NCBI RefSeq assembly: GCF_011758645.1
Contig: NZ_JAAMOZ010000001.1
Location: forward strand, 2,480,001-2,544,000
DNA from: Brooklawnia cerclae
GTDB taxonomy: Bacteria > Actinomycetota > Actinomycetes > Propionibacteriales > Propionibacteriaceae
DNA length: 64,000 nt
Direction of reading: 5' to 3'
The notes below the pieces were generated by a model that saw nothing but the letters and a program-made list of their open reading frames with translations, was not told the DNA's origin and did not search any database. Of the stretch, positions 1 through 7,461 are shown one piece after another. The translations under genes were made by a program, and so were the position numbers. Numbering within the stretch: position 1 is the stretch's first letter; every line of letters begins with the position of its first letter.

Positions 1-966
1 AGCGAGCTCGACGAAACGCAGGACGACCCCACGACCGCATCCGGAACGACCGCTTGGGGATGGGGGCTGGCCAGCGTCCACACGTCGGGGCAGGTGCTCG
101 ACACATGGTTTCCCGAGCCCCGGCTCGGACGCCCCGATGCCGGCTCGGAGCCGCCCGCGATGCTGCGGGCCCATCGGAGCTTCGACCAGTCGCGCGAGGT
201 GACCACCCAGGTCATCGAGAAGGTCATCGAGTTGGACGCGCCGCCGGCCGACACCGTGGACGCCTACCTGCGTCTTCATCTGCTCAGCCATCGTCTGCGC
301 AAGCCGCGCAGCATCAACCTCGACGGCATCTTCGGCGCCCTGCCCAACGTGGTGTGGACGACAGCCGGCCCCTGCCACGCGGAGACCTTCGAGACCGTCC
401 GCGCCACCCTGCGGGGCCACCGCGGCGGCCTGACGGTGTTGTCGGTCGACAAGTTCCCCCGCATGCTCGACTACGTCGTCCCTGGTGGTGTACGTGTCGC
501 CGACGGGGCCCGCGTCCGGCTCGGTGCGCATCTGGCCGAGGGCACCACCGTCATGCACGAGGGATTCTGCAACTACAACGCGGGCACGCTCGGACGCTCG
601 ATGGTCGAGGGACGCATCAGCCAGGGTGTCGTCGTCGGCGAGGGCACCGACATCGGCGGCGGCGCGTCCATCATGGGGACGCTCAGCGGCGGCGGCAGGG
701 AGATGGTGACGATCGGGCGGGACTGCCTGCTCGGCGCGGAATCGGGCCTGGGCATCTCGCTCGGCGACAACTGTGTGGTCGAGGCCGGGCTGTATGTGAC
801 GGCCGGGACGAAGGTGGGGTTGCCCGACGGTGTCGTCGTCAAGGCTCGTGAGCTCAGCGGCGTCCCGAATCTCCTGTTCCTGCGCGATTCCCAGTCCGGA
901 GCTGTGGTCGTCAGGCCACGCCAGGGGCAGGGGATCGTCCTGAACGACGCGTTGCACAGCAACTAG
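1..966 (+). CDS. dapD: 2,3,4,5-tetrahydropyridine-2,6-dicarboxylate N-succinyltransferase, 5'-truncated
   Basis: Catalyses succinylation of tetrahydrodipicolinate with succinyl-CoA in the succinylase branch of lysine/meso-diaminopimelate synthesis (cytoplasm). The reading frame is open to the first base of the window, and the upstream codons (reading [20 protein letters not shown]) match the N-terminal part of the actinobacterial DapD family, so the true start lies outside; a GTG at 94 would cut into conserved sequence. The C-terminal half has the left-handed beta-helix hexapeptide pattern (for example [16 protein letters not shown] and [27 protein letters not shown]), and the end [13 protein letters not shown]-like..[11 protein letters not shown] is typical. 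321 residues are visible, close to full length for the family. dapC lies nearby on the other strand, so two steps of one pathway sit together. Confidence 0.95.
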   Translation, partial: SELDETQDDPTTASGTTAWGWGLASVHTSGQVLDTWFPEPRLGRPDAGSEPPAMLRAHRSFDQSREVTTQVIEKVIELDAPPADTVDAYLRLHLLSHRLRKPRSINLDGIFGALPNVVWTTAGPCHAETFETVRATLRGHRGGLTVLSVDKFPRMLDYVVPGGVRVADGARVRLGAHLAEGTTVMHEGFCNYNAGTLGRSMVEGRISQGVVVGEGTDIGGGASIMGTLSGGGREMVTIGRDCLLGAESGLGISLGDNCVVEAGLYVTAGTKVGLPDGVVVKARELSGVPNLLFLRDSQSGAVVVRPRQGQGIVLNDALHSN

Positions 967-974
967 CGGCGACG

Positions 975-1850
975 ATGAGCAGCCAGCGCCGCGGCACGAC
1001 CTCCTTCAGCAGGTGGTCGGGGCTCGCGACGGTCGCGTTCTTCGTCGCGCTGGCCGCGATCATCGCCACTATCGTCACGCGCATGGCGAGCAACCAGACA
1101 CAGACCACTCCCTTCCTGCCGGAGCAGGGCTGCCAGGTCACCGTCGACGGCTTCACGACGTTCCTCAACCAGGAACAGGCCGCCAACGCCTCCATCATCG
1201 TCGGTGAGTCGATCCGGCGCGGGCTGCCGGCCCGGGCGGCGACGATCGCACTGGTAACCGCTTACCAGGAGTCCGACCTCCACAACCTCGACTACGGTGA
1301 CCGCGACTCCATCGGCTTGTTCCAGCAGCGGCCGTCGCAGGGCTGGGGCACCGTCGAGGAGATCATGGATCCCTGGTACGCCGCGGGGAAGTTCTACGAA
1401 GCCCTGGTCAAGGTGCCCGACTGGGACACCGGCGTCATCAACGACGTCGCCCAGGCGGTGCAGTTGTCGGGACATCCGGACGCCTACGCCCAGCACGAGA
1501 CCAAGGGACGCGCGTGGGCCAGCGCCCTCACCGGCTACTCCCCCGCGTCGGTCAGTTGCATCGACCGGTCGGAGACGCCGGCCGCCGCCTCGGAGATCAC
1601 GGACTTCCTCGCGCGCGTCTACGGTGAGGCCGTCACCTGGACGCTGGACGGCCTCACCTTGCAGCTGACCACGCCGGGAGACCCGATCACCTGGTCGGTC
1701 GCGCACCTGGCCATGCTCCGCGGGGCTCTGGCGGGCGTGGAGACCGTGCAGGTCGCCGACATGATGTGGATCAACGCGGACGGTGAGTACACCATGTGGC
1801 AGACGGTCGAGCCCGCCGTCGCGTCCGTCGTCATCACCTTGCGGGGTTGA
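975..1850 (+). CDS. Actinobacterial membrane-anchored conserved protein with lysozyme-like region
   Basis: 291 residues. The gene starts 9 bases after dapD stops, so it is probably co-transcribed. One N-terminal membrane segment (about residues 15-36, LATVAFFVALAAIIATIVT) is followed by an extracytoplasmic domain. The stretch ALVTAYQESDLHNLDYGDRDSIGLFQQRPSQGWG, at about residues 90-125, resembles the glutamate-containing core of goose-type lysozyme/transglycosylase folds (E in YQESDL, then SIGLFQQR). A second, less distinctive domain occupies the C-terminal 100 residues. The architecture is common in actinobacteria next to cell-wall genes. A peptidoglycan-cleaving role is an inference; binding without catalysis is possible. 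Confidence 0.75.
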   Translation: MSSQRRGTTSFSRWSGLATVAFFVALAAIIATIVTRMASNQTQTTPFLPEQGCQVTVDGFTTFLNQEQAANASIIVGESIRRGLPARAATIALVTAYQESDLHNLDYGDRDSIGLFQQRPSQGWGTVEEIMDPWYAAGKFYEALVKVPDWDTGVINDVAQAVQLSGHPDAYAQHETKGRAWASALTGYSPASVSCIDRSETPAAASEITDFLARVYGEAVTWTLDGLTLQLTTPGDPITWSVAHLAMLRGALAGVETVQVADMMWINADGEYTMWQTVEPAVASVVITLRG

Positions 1851-1870
1851 GCCCGGCCCTTCGGAAATCA

Positions 1871-1914
1871 TTGGGGTGGATCGTAGGTCGACTACGACCC
1901 ACGATCCACCCCAA
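1871..1914. terminator. Bidirectional hairpin between convergent genes
   Basis: A nearly perfect 44-base palindrome. Outer arms TTGGGGTGGATCGT and ACGATCCACCCCAA enclose an inner GGTCG/CGACC stem with a 4-base loop, giving about 19 paired bases with one unpaired base on each side. It lies between the stop of the gene ending at 1850 (+) and the stop of dapC (1936, - strand). Each strand ends with only two T residues, so it is a strong structure with a weak T-tract. Position and symmetry argue for a shared terminator. Confidence 0.75.
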
Positions 1915-1935
1915 TGTCTGTGAGAGCCTTTGCCG

Positions 1936-3042
1936 TCAGCCCTTGAGCCGGTCGGCGGCGGCATCGACGCGCTCGTCGGTCGCCGTCAGGGCCACGCGCA
2001 CGTGCTGCGTGCCGGACGGGCCGTAGAAGTCACCGGCCGCCACGAGAATGCCGCGTTCCGCGAGCCATTGGACGCTGGCGCGGCAGTCCTCGCCGCGCGT
2101 CGCCCACAGGTAGAGCGAACCCTCTGAACGGTCGATTCGGAATCCGGCGGTGGAAAGCGCTTCCCCAAGCACCTGGCGTCGGCGCAGGTAACGGGCGCGC
2201 TGCTCCTCCACGTGAGTTTGGTCGCCGAGGACGGCGACCATCGCGGCCTGCACCGGCGTCGGCACCATCAGCCCGGAGTTGCGCCGCACCTCGAGCAGCT
2301 CGGAGACCGCGTCGCCGTCACCGACCACGTATCCGGCGCGGTAGCCGGCGAGGTTGGACCGCTTCGACAGCGAGCCGACCACCAGGAGCCCCTCGGGTGA
2401 GCCCTCGCACAGGTCGGCGCGGAGCACGGACGACGGCTCCGCGTCCCAACCGAACTCGGCGTAGCACTCGTCACTGGCCAGCAGTGCGCCGTCGGCGCGG
2501 GCGCGGGCGATCCAACGCGCGAGCAGAGTGTCGTCCGCCATAGCCCCATGGGGATTGCTGGGGTAGTTGATCCAGATCAGGGACGCTCGGCCCTCGACCT
2601 CGTCGGGGTCGTCGCACAGTTGGACGCGGCATCCGGCGATGCGGGCGCCGACGTCATAGGTCGGGTAGGCGACGGTGGGGATGACGACCAGGTCGTCGGG
2701 GCCGAGACCGAGTTGGCTGGGCAGCCAGGCCACGACCTCCTTCGTCCCGATCACGGGCAGCACGCTGCGATCGGGCAGGTCGACCGAGCCCCAGCGATTC
2801 GTCATGTACGAGGCGATCGCGGTACGCAACTCGGGGGTTCCCCAGGTCGCCGGGTACCCGGGGGCATCGGACGCGGATGCCAGGGCTTCTCGTGCGATCG
2901 CCGGGGTGGGATCCACGGGCGTCCCGACGGACAGGTCCACCAATCCGTCGGGATGCGCCGCAGCGGTTGTCTTCGCCCCTGCGAGAGTGTCCCAGGGGAA
3001 GACCGGTAGTTTCGCCGAGACCCTCGTCCAGCGGCTGGTCAC
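1936..3042 (-). CDS. dapC: Succinyldiaminopimelate transaminase
   Basis: PLP-dependent fold-type I aminotransferase, 368 residues, converting N-succinyl-2-amino-6-ketopimelate to N-succinyl-diaminopimelate in the lysine pathway. Visible hallmarks are PGYPATWGTPELRTAIA, the NYPSNPHG motif that contacts the substrate/PLP, DECYAEFGW with the PLP-ring aspartate, and GSLSKRSNLAGYRAGY with the Schiff-base lysine. The start chosen is GTG at 3042, overlapping the ferredoxin stop as GTGA; a longer in-frame extension to 3159 would translate low-complexity arginine-rich sequence inside the ferredoxin gene. Overlap with fdxA is a recurrent actinobacterial arrangement and implies translational coupling. 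Confidence 0.93.
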   Translation of the reverse strand: MTSRWTRVSAKLPVFPWDTLAGAKTTAAAHPDGLVDLSVGTPVDPTPAIAREALASASDAPGYPATWGTPELRTAIASYMTNRWGSVDLPDRSVLPVIGTKEVVAWLPSQLGLGPDDLVVIPTVAYPTYDVGARIAGCRVQLCDDPDEVEGRASLIWINYPSNPHGAMADDTLLARWIARARADGALLASDECYAEFGWDAEPSSVLRADLCEGSPEGLLVVGSLSKRSNLAGYRAGYVVGDGDAVSELLEVRRNSGLMVPTPVQAAMVAVLGDQTHVEEQRARYLRRRQVLGEALSTAGFRIDRSEGSLYLWATRGEDCRASVQWLAERGILVAAGDFYGPSGTQHVRVALTATDERVDAAADRLKG

Positions 3043-3359
3043 TCGCCCTGGGGCGGCAGCGCCGCGACCCGTGGCTCGTCGGATCCGGTCGGGCCGAGCT
3101 GGGCGGCACCACCGGGAGAGCCGAGATCGGTGAAGAACTTGGCGTTGATATCGCGCCAATCACGCATCTCGGAGGGCAGGTCGTCCTCGTAGTAGATGGC
3201 CTCGGTGGGGCACACCGGCTCACATGCGCCGCAGTCGACGCACTCGTCCGGATGAATGTAGAGGGTGCGGTCTCCCTCGTAGATGCACTGCACTGGACAT
3301 TCGTCCACGCAGGCGCGATCCTTCACGTCTACGCAGGGCAAAGTAATGACATACGTCAT
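3039..3359 (-). CDS. fdxA: 7Fe ferredoxin (3Fe-4S/4Fe-4S)
   Basis: 106 residues, soluble electron carrier. The sequence has two cluster-binding segments: C..KDRACVDECPVQCIYEG near residues 9-28, and CVDCGACEPVCPTEAI near residues 40-55, the second being a complete CxxCxxCxxxCP motif. In the first, the spacing C(x7)C(x3)CP is that of the seven-iron ferredoxins of mycobacteria and streptomycetes. The C-terminal 50 residues are low in cysteine. It is the probable electron partner for low-potential enzymes such as the PFOR at 49.9-55.0 kb (inference). dapC overlaps its stop codon. Confidence 0.95.
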   Translation of the reverse strand: MTYVITLPCVDVKDRACVDECPVQCIYEGDRTLYIHPDECVDCGACEPVCPTEAIYYEDDLPSEMRDWRDINAKFFTDLGSPGGAAQLGPTGSDEPRVAALPPQGE

Positions 3360-3470
3360 CTCGGGCTCCTGAAGTCATTGGCCTGGACCCCCGTCCACCC
3401 GGGGATTGGCATGCACTCTAGCGCTCTCGTTTTACGGCCCGTGTACGAGTGGTCGCCCGTTGGAACAACT

Positions 3471-3486
3471 CTGAAGCGCACTTCAG
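3471..3486 (-). terminator. Short hairpin overlapping the vanW-family stop codon
   Basis: Arms CTGAAG and CTTCAG with a CGCA loop include the stop codon of the VanW-family gene. It is only six base pairs with no real T-run, so termination by this structure alone is uncertain. Confidence 0.3.
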
Positions 3487-5240
3487 GATGCCGTACACGT
3501 GATCTGGTCGATCGGCGAGTAGCGCCAGAAGTAGTCCTCGGTGCTTTGTTGCCCTCCCAGCACCAGAATTCGCTGGTAACTGACGTCGAAGCCCGGCGCG
3601 GCGCTCTGGGGGACGCATTCGGCACTGTCGGAGGTCTTGGTGGTGCCGTTGACGTAGTTCCACGTCTCGGGCGTGGTCGCCGTCACCGAGTCGTAGTACT
3701 GGGTCGACCACACGCGGACGGTGATCGAGCCCTCACCGGGTATGGACGGTGTGATCCACGCCTCCATGAGGACGCCGTAGGGCGTGTCGTTGCGGAACTG
3801 CAGGTCGAGGACGCCCTCGTAGACGGTGGCCTCGCGTCCCGCGGGGTAGCGGCTGAAGTACTGCGTGTGCGGGTGATGCTCGATGTCGGTCATGCCCGCG
3901 AAGAACGCCGCGTTGTAGGTCGTCGTCGCTACCTGGGAGACCCCGCCACCCACCACGTACTCCAGGTGGTCGCCCACCAGCACCGCGCCGTCGACATAGC
4001 CGGTGGACGCGTCGCGCGGGCCTGTGGCCTCCGCGAGGCTGAACGTCTCGCCGGGTTTCACGAGGGTGTTCATGATGCCTGCGGCTGCCAGCCCGAGGTT
4101 GGTGTTGCGGTACTGCGAGGCCGGGAAGTAGGTCGTGAACTCCCCCACCACCTCGCGGATGCCGAGGTTCTCGGCGTCCTGGGTCGTGAATCCGGCGGGC
4201 ACGCCGGTCACTTCGAGCGCGACCTCGCGCGGCTCGGGATCGTCCGACACGCCTTCGAGGCCCTGGACGAACGCCTCCCTGGTCACCGACTGGCCGTCCA
4301 CCGCCGGCACCACCGTGGGCACGCCGTCGCGGAGTTCGACGGACGCGTCCTGCGGCTCGACGACGGTGAGCTCGTCGGTGATGACGGTGTCGGTGTCGTA
4401 GAGCTTCCCGAGGTCGACGGTGGCGCTCAGCGCGCCGTCGGTCGCCGTGACATCGGTGACGGACGCCAGCTGCTCCGCCGTGACGGTCACCTGGCCGTGC
4501 GGGGTCGTCACCGTGATCGGCCTGAGCGTCGTTGCGAGATCCGCTGCCACTTCGTCGGCGACCTCGTCGGTGATCCGCGGCGTAGCCGTCGCCAGCTCCG
4601 CCCCGACACTGAAGGGCTCGCGCGGGTCGGTCACCGGACGATCCACGGCGGCCCGCCAGGCATCCTCCACCGTCTGCGCGGTGGCATCGTCGTCGAGGGC
4701 GGTCCCGGGCACGGCAGGGGTGCGGACGACCTCGGTGCCGGCGAGCGAGAGCCCGGCGTCCACGGGCTCGCGGACGAAGGCGTCCGCGACGCCGGCGAGC
4801 GCCGAGGAGAGCTCGTCTTGTTCGACGGTGACCACCGGCGAGGTCTCGCCGCCGCCGGTCAGCACGTGAATGAGGTCGCGGGGGTCCCAGCCGGCACCGA
4901 CGCCGGCGTGGCGCACCGTTGCCCGGTAGTCGACGGTCAGCCCGGCATCGGCCGGGACGATGGTCGCGCTCTGGCCGTCCTGGCCGGTGAGAGTGAAGGC
5001 TGCGGAGTCGGCCGGGCCCAACTCGGCTGTGAGCTTGCTGACGGCTTCGTCGCTCGTCAGGCCGCCGATGGCCACGCCGTTCACACTGGCGTTGCGCGGG
5101 GCCGCGCTCTGCGCGAGGACGTGGGCGACGACATAGGCGATTCCCAGCAGGACGATGAGGCTGCCCGCGATGATCGACGCGATCACGACCGGGCGGCGCC
5201 CGCGTGATCGGCCGGGGTGGGTGGATGTGGTGGCCGGCAT
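3483..5240 (-). CDS. VanW family protein with putative peptidoglycan-binding repeats
   Basis: 585 residues, predicted single-pass membrane protein. An arginine-rich cytoplasmic start is followed by a membrane segment at about 19-44 (VVIASIIAGSLIVLLGIAYVV). The extracytoplasmic part has two beta-rich modules of the putative peptidoglycan-binding type (NGVAIGGLTSDEAVSKL is the typical opening), then a VanW domain in the C-terminal third (LGLAAAGIMNTLVKPGETFSLAEATGPR, VGGGVSQVATTTYNAAFFAG, HPHTQYFSRYPAGREATVY). The enzymatic role of VanW is not established; a link to cell-wall metabolism is inferred from domain composition. It lies upstream of fdxA on the same strand with a 123-base gap, so probably has its own transcript. 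Confidence 0.9.
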   Translation of the reverse strand: MPATTSTHPGRSRGRRPVVIASIIAGSLIVLLGIAYVVAHVLAQSAAPRNASVNGVAIGGLTSDEAVSKLTAELGPADSAAFTLTGQDGQSATIVPADAGLTVDYRATVRHAGVGAGWDPRDLIHVLTGGGETSPVVTVEQDELSSALAGVADAFVREPVDAGLSLAGTEVVRTPAVPGTALDDDATAQTVEDAWRAAVDRPVTDPREPFSVGAELATATPRITDEVADEVAADLATTLRPITVTTPHGQVTVTAEQLASVTDVTATDGALSATVDLGKLYDTDTVITDELTVVEPQDASVELRDGVPTVVPAVDGQSVTREAFVQGLEGVSDDPEPREVALEVTGVPAGFTTQDAENLGIREVVGEFTTYFPASQYRNTNLGLAAAGIMNTLVKPGETFSLAEATGPRDASTGYVDGAVLVGDHLEYVVGGGVSQVATTTYNAAFFAGMTDIEHHPHTQYFSRYPAGREATVYEGVLDLQFRNDTPYGVLMEAWITPSIPGEGSITVRVWSTQYYDSVTATTPETWNYVNGTTKTSDSAECVPQSAAPGFDVSYQRILVLGGQQSTEDYFWRYSPIDQITCTAS

Positions 5241-5380
5241 CCGTCTCCTTCAGTGCACGATCCCCTGCCCGGGGTTGCCTCCCCGGATCTGCGCTGGAAC
5301 ACGACCGGCCCAACTCTACGTGACCAGGCGAAGTGGATCGAGCCTTGCGGACGCGTCGGCTGCAGACGCTCCCCGAGCCC

Positions 5381-5526
5381 ACCCAACCGCTCTCTGAGCC
5401 TGTCCACCGCTCCCAGAACCCACCTAACCGGTCCCTGAGCCTGTCGAAGGGACCTCCACAAGCCCCCACACTCCCTTCGACAACCTCAAGCACCACCAGA
5501 CCGGCCCCTGAGCCTGTCGAAGGGAG
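5381..5526. repeat. Dispersed TTCGACAGGCTCA-type intergenic repeats
   Basis: The 344-base gap between the VanW-family gene and fumC holds no gene. It contains at least three intact or degenerate copies of an element reading CCCTGAGCCTGTCGAAGGG or its reverse complement (clear copies near 5430-5450 and 5506-5524; partial near 5392 and 5478). The element ends in CCCT/AGGG, so it is itself imperfectly palindromic. The same family recurs near 28.7, 35.0-35.2, 41.5-41.7 and 46.7-46.9 kb. Confidence 0.85.
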
Positions 5527-5572
5527 CCCTCGCACCACCCCCACCCCCGCGTCGAACCAGGAGGCGTCTCGA

Positions 5573-5584
5573 TAGCATTGGGCC
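5573..5584 (+). promoter_or_regulatory. -10 box of fumC, probably leaderless
   Basis: TAGCAT at 5573-5578 fits the actinobacterial TAnnnT -10 and ends six bases before the fumC ATG. No Shine-Dalgarno-like sequence lies in between, so transcription would begin at or beside the start codon. No good -35 is visible. Confidence 0.55.
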
Positions 5585-6991
5585 ATGTCCAGCCGCATAG
5601 AGAAGGATTCCATGGGCACCATCGAGGTGCCCTCCGATCACTACTGGGGCGCACAGACTCAGCGCAGCGTGCAGAACTTCGACATCGGCCGTCCGACCTT
5701 CGTCTGGGGCCGTCCGATGATCAAGGCTCTCGGTGTGCTCAAGAAGTCTGCCGCCCAGGCCAATGCCGACCTGGGTGAGCTGCCCCACGACATCGCCGAC
5801 CTCATTGTCCAGGCGGCCGACGAGGTCATCGAGGGCAAGCTCGACGCCGAGTTCCCGCTGGTCGTCTTCCAGACGGGCTCGGGCACCCAGTCGAACATGA
5901 ACAGCAACGAGGTCATCAGCAACCGCGCCATCGAGATCGCTGGAGGCGAGCTCGGGTCGAAGACGCCCGTGCACCCCAACGACCACGTCAACCGCGGCCA
6001 GAGCTCCAACGACACGTTCCCGACGGCCATGCACATCGCCGTGGTCACGCAGATCAACGAGAAGCTGTACCCCGACGTGACCAAGCTGCGCGACACTCTG
6101 GCCGCCAAGGCGGAGGCCTACAAGGACGTCGTGATGGTCGGCCGCACCCACCTGCAGGACGCCACCCCGGTGACCCTCGGCCAGGTCATCAGCGGCTGGG
6201 TCGCCCAGATCGACTTCGCGCTCGAGGGCATCCGGTACGCCGACTCGCGGGCGCGTGAGCTCGCCATCGGCGGCACCGCCGTGGGCACGGGCCTCAACGC
6301 CCACCCGGAGTTCGGCAAGCTGACCGCGAAGAAGATCTCGGAGCAGACCGGCATCGAGTTCGTCCAGGCACCCAACCTCTTCGCGGCCCTGTCGGCCCAC
6401 GACGCGCTGGTGCAGGTGTCGGGCGAACTGCGCGTGCTGGCCGACGCGCTGATGAAGATCGCCAACGACGTGCGCTGGTACGCGTCCGGCCCCCGCAACG
6501 GCATCGGCGAACTGCTCATCCCCGAGAACGAGCCGGGCAGCTCGATCATGCCGGGCAAGGTGAACCCGACCCAGTGCGAGGCCACGACCATGGTGGCCAC
6601 CAAGGTGTTCGGCAACGACGCCACCGTCGGCTTCGCCGGCAGCCAGGGCAACTTCCAGCTCAACGTGTTCAAGCCCGTCATGGCCTGGTGCTGCCTGGAG
6701 TCGATCCAGTTGCTCGGGGACGCCTGCGTGTCGTTCAACGACCACTGCGCCGTCGGCATCGAGCCGAACCCTGTGAAGATCAAGGCCAACCTGGACGCGA
6801 ACCTCATGCAGGTGACCGCCCTCAACCGCCACATCGGCTACGACAAGGCCTCCACGATCGCGAAGAACGCCCACCACAAGGGGCTGACCCTGCGGGAGTC
6901 GGCGCTGGAGACGGGCTTCCTGACCGCCGAGGAGTTCGACAAGTGGGTCGTGCCCGTCGACATGACCCATCCGAGTGCCGCCTCTGAGTAG
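5585..6991 (+). CDS. fumC: Class II fumarate hydratase
   Basis: 468 residues, iron-independent fumarase interconverting fumarate and malate in the TCA and methylmalonyl-CoA (Wood-Werkman) cycles. Signatures visible are [17 protein letters not shown], the [13 protein letters not shown] segment, [15 protein letters not shown] with the active-site histidine, and the fumarase/aspartase superfamily loop [15 protein letters not shown]. The start [22 protein letters not shown] aligns with the usual N-terminus. Length is standard. Monocistronic by layout: leaderless promoter upstream, terminator downstream. Confidence 0.97.
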   Translation: MSSRIEKDSMGTIEVPSDHYWGAQTQRSVQNFDIGRPTFVWGRPMIKALGVLKKSAAQANADLGELPHDIADLIVQAADEVIEGKLDAEFPLVVFQTGSGTQSNMNSNEVISNRAIEIAGGELGSKTPVHPNDHVNRGQSSNDTFPTAMHIAVVTQINEKLYPDVTKLRDTLAAKAEAYKDVVMVGRTHLQDATPVTLGQVISGWVAQIDFALEGIRYADSRARELAIGGTAVGTGLNAHPEFGKLTAKKISEQTGIEFVQAPNLFAALSAHDALVQVSGELRVLADALMKIANDVRWYASGPRNGIGELLIPENEPGSSIMPGKVNPTQCEATTMVATKVFGNDATVGFAGSQGNFQLNVFKPVMAWCCLESIQLLGDACVSFNDHCAVGIEPNPVKIKANLDANLMQVTALNRHIGYDKASTIAKNAHHKGLTLRESALETGFLTAEEFDKWVVPVDMTHPSAASE

Positions 6992-7009
6992 AGCGCCAGT
7001 TTGGAGCTT

Positions 7010-7044
7010 GCGGGCCGTCTGCCATGGGGTGGGCGGCCCGCTTT
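7010..7044 (+). terminator. fumC intrinsic terminator
   Basis: GCGGGCCG (7010-7017) pairs perfectly with CGGCCCGC (7034-7041), followed by TTTG. It lies 18 bases after the fumC stop and isolates fumC from the CRISPR locus downstream. Confidence 0.75.
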
Positions 7045-7191
7045 GTAGTGTCCCGCGGGCGTCGCGACTTGCGCACGGAATTGCAGGACTGGCAGCTGCT
7101 TCGGCAGCGCCCCGCGCGGCACGAGGCAGTAAAGCTCCGACAAGACTTCGTGGGAACATGGCAAGCTGGGAGCACAGGCCGGAATCGGTCG

Positions 7192-7290
7192 CTGCTCCCC
7201 GCAGTGCGGGGATGATCCGTTGGTGGTCAGTGGGTGGGAGTGCAAACGAACCTCACACGGAGAGTGTTCCCCGCTATGCGGGGCGTAATG
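7192..7290 (+). ncRNA. Candidate crRNA-like cas-regulating RNA (CreR/CreA type): two degenerate CRISPR repeats and one spacer
   Basis: Degenerate repeat 1 (7192-7218) matches the array repeat in its first part (TGCTCCCCGC) and last part (GCGGGGATGATCC), but has a 3-base loop AGT instead of GTAG. Degenerate repeat 2 (7264-7290) starts GTGTTCCCCGC, has loop TAT, continues GCGGGG and then diverges (CGTAATG). Both still fold into the Cas6e-type CCCCGC/GCGGGG hairpin. Repeat 1 retains an intact crRNA handle (ATGATCC plus G7219). Between them lies a 44-base spacer-like segment (7220-7263). Orientation is the same as the main array and the cas genes. The segment partly matches 7363-7387, just upstream of the cas3 promoter (separate entry). 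Known CreA/CreR RNAs have this arrangement. The promoter of this RNA was not identified. Confidence 0.7.
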
Positions 7291-7304
7291 GGCCGCATCT
7301 TCAC

Positions 7305-7343
7305 TCCCCTTGGGGGACGCTCCCTCTGTCGGTCGGAGGGCGC
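7305..7343 (+). terminator. Two small hairpins between the crRNA-like element and the cas3 promoter
   Basis: TCCCC/GGGGA (7305-7317, 3-base loop) is followed by GCTCCCTC/GAGGGCGC (7319-7343, one mismatch, 9-base loop). They may end the short upstream RNA or separate it from cas3. There is no clear T-tract (ACTTTAG follows 10 bases later), so termination is only a possibility. Confidence 0.3.
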
Positions 7344-7359
7344 TGTCGAACAACTTTAG

Positions 7360-7395
7360 AACTTGGTTGTGAGGGGGTGAGAGTGGAGGTATGGG
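7360..7395 (+). promoter_or_regulatory. Predicted Cascade/crRNA-like RNA target upstream of the cas3 promoter
   Basis: Bases from 7363 match the spacer-like segment starting at 7220. The identities are 1-5 TTGGT, 7-8 GT, 10-11 AG, 13-17 GGGTG, 19-23 GAGTG, and 25 A. Mismatches are at 6, 9, 12, 18 and 24; similarity ends after 25. The three bases before it are AAC (7360-7362), close to the AAG type I-E PAM. A 32-base protospacer would end at 7394, 16 bases before the -35 hexamer; a complex on the full 44-base segment would reach 7406, next to it. Partial matching would favour binding without cleavage. Both sequences are G/T-rich, which weakens the statistics. Confidence 0.6.
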
Positions 7396-7410
7396 GGTGA
7401 GAGAGGGGGA

Positions 7411-7453
7411 TTGACGGCAACGCTACCGGAGCACTAGCCTCTCTTTCAGGAGG
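7411..7453 (+). promoter_or_regulatory. Promoter and ribosome-binding site of the cas operon
   Basis: TTGACG (7411-7416) and TAGCCT (7435-7440) are separated by 18 bases and fit a primary-sigma promoter. AGGAGG (7448-7453) lies eight bases before the GTG start of cas3 at 7462, so the leader is only about 15 bases. An ATG at 7460 is immediately followed by TGA and cannot be the start. Confidence 0.75.
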
Positions 7454-7461
7454 TATCCGAT

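Noticed and set aside
2877-5207. 776-residue open frame on the plus strand opposite the VanW-family gene, and similar long antisense frames elsewhere
   Set aside because: High-GC shadow frames: arginine, glycine and histidine rich, no family features, and the opposite strand carries a well-supported gene.
7192-7290. Interpretation as a simple leftover of a second CRISPR array
   Set aside because: Not excluded, but only two repeats with matching 3-base loops remain and the spacer pairs with the cas3 promoter in a six-periodic pattern, which a random remnant would not explain.
7291-7410. CreT-like small toxin RNA between the crRNA-like element and cas3
   Set aside because: No short frame with a good ribosome-binding site and clustered rare codons was recognised; the target lies at the cas3 promoter instead.
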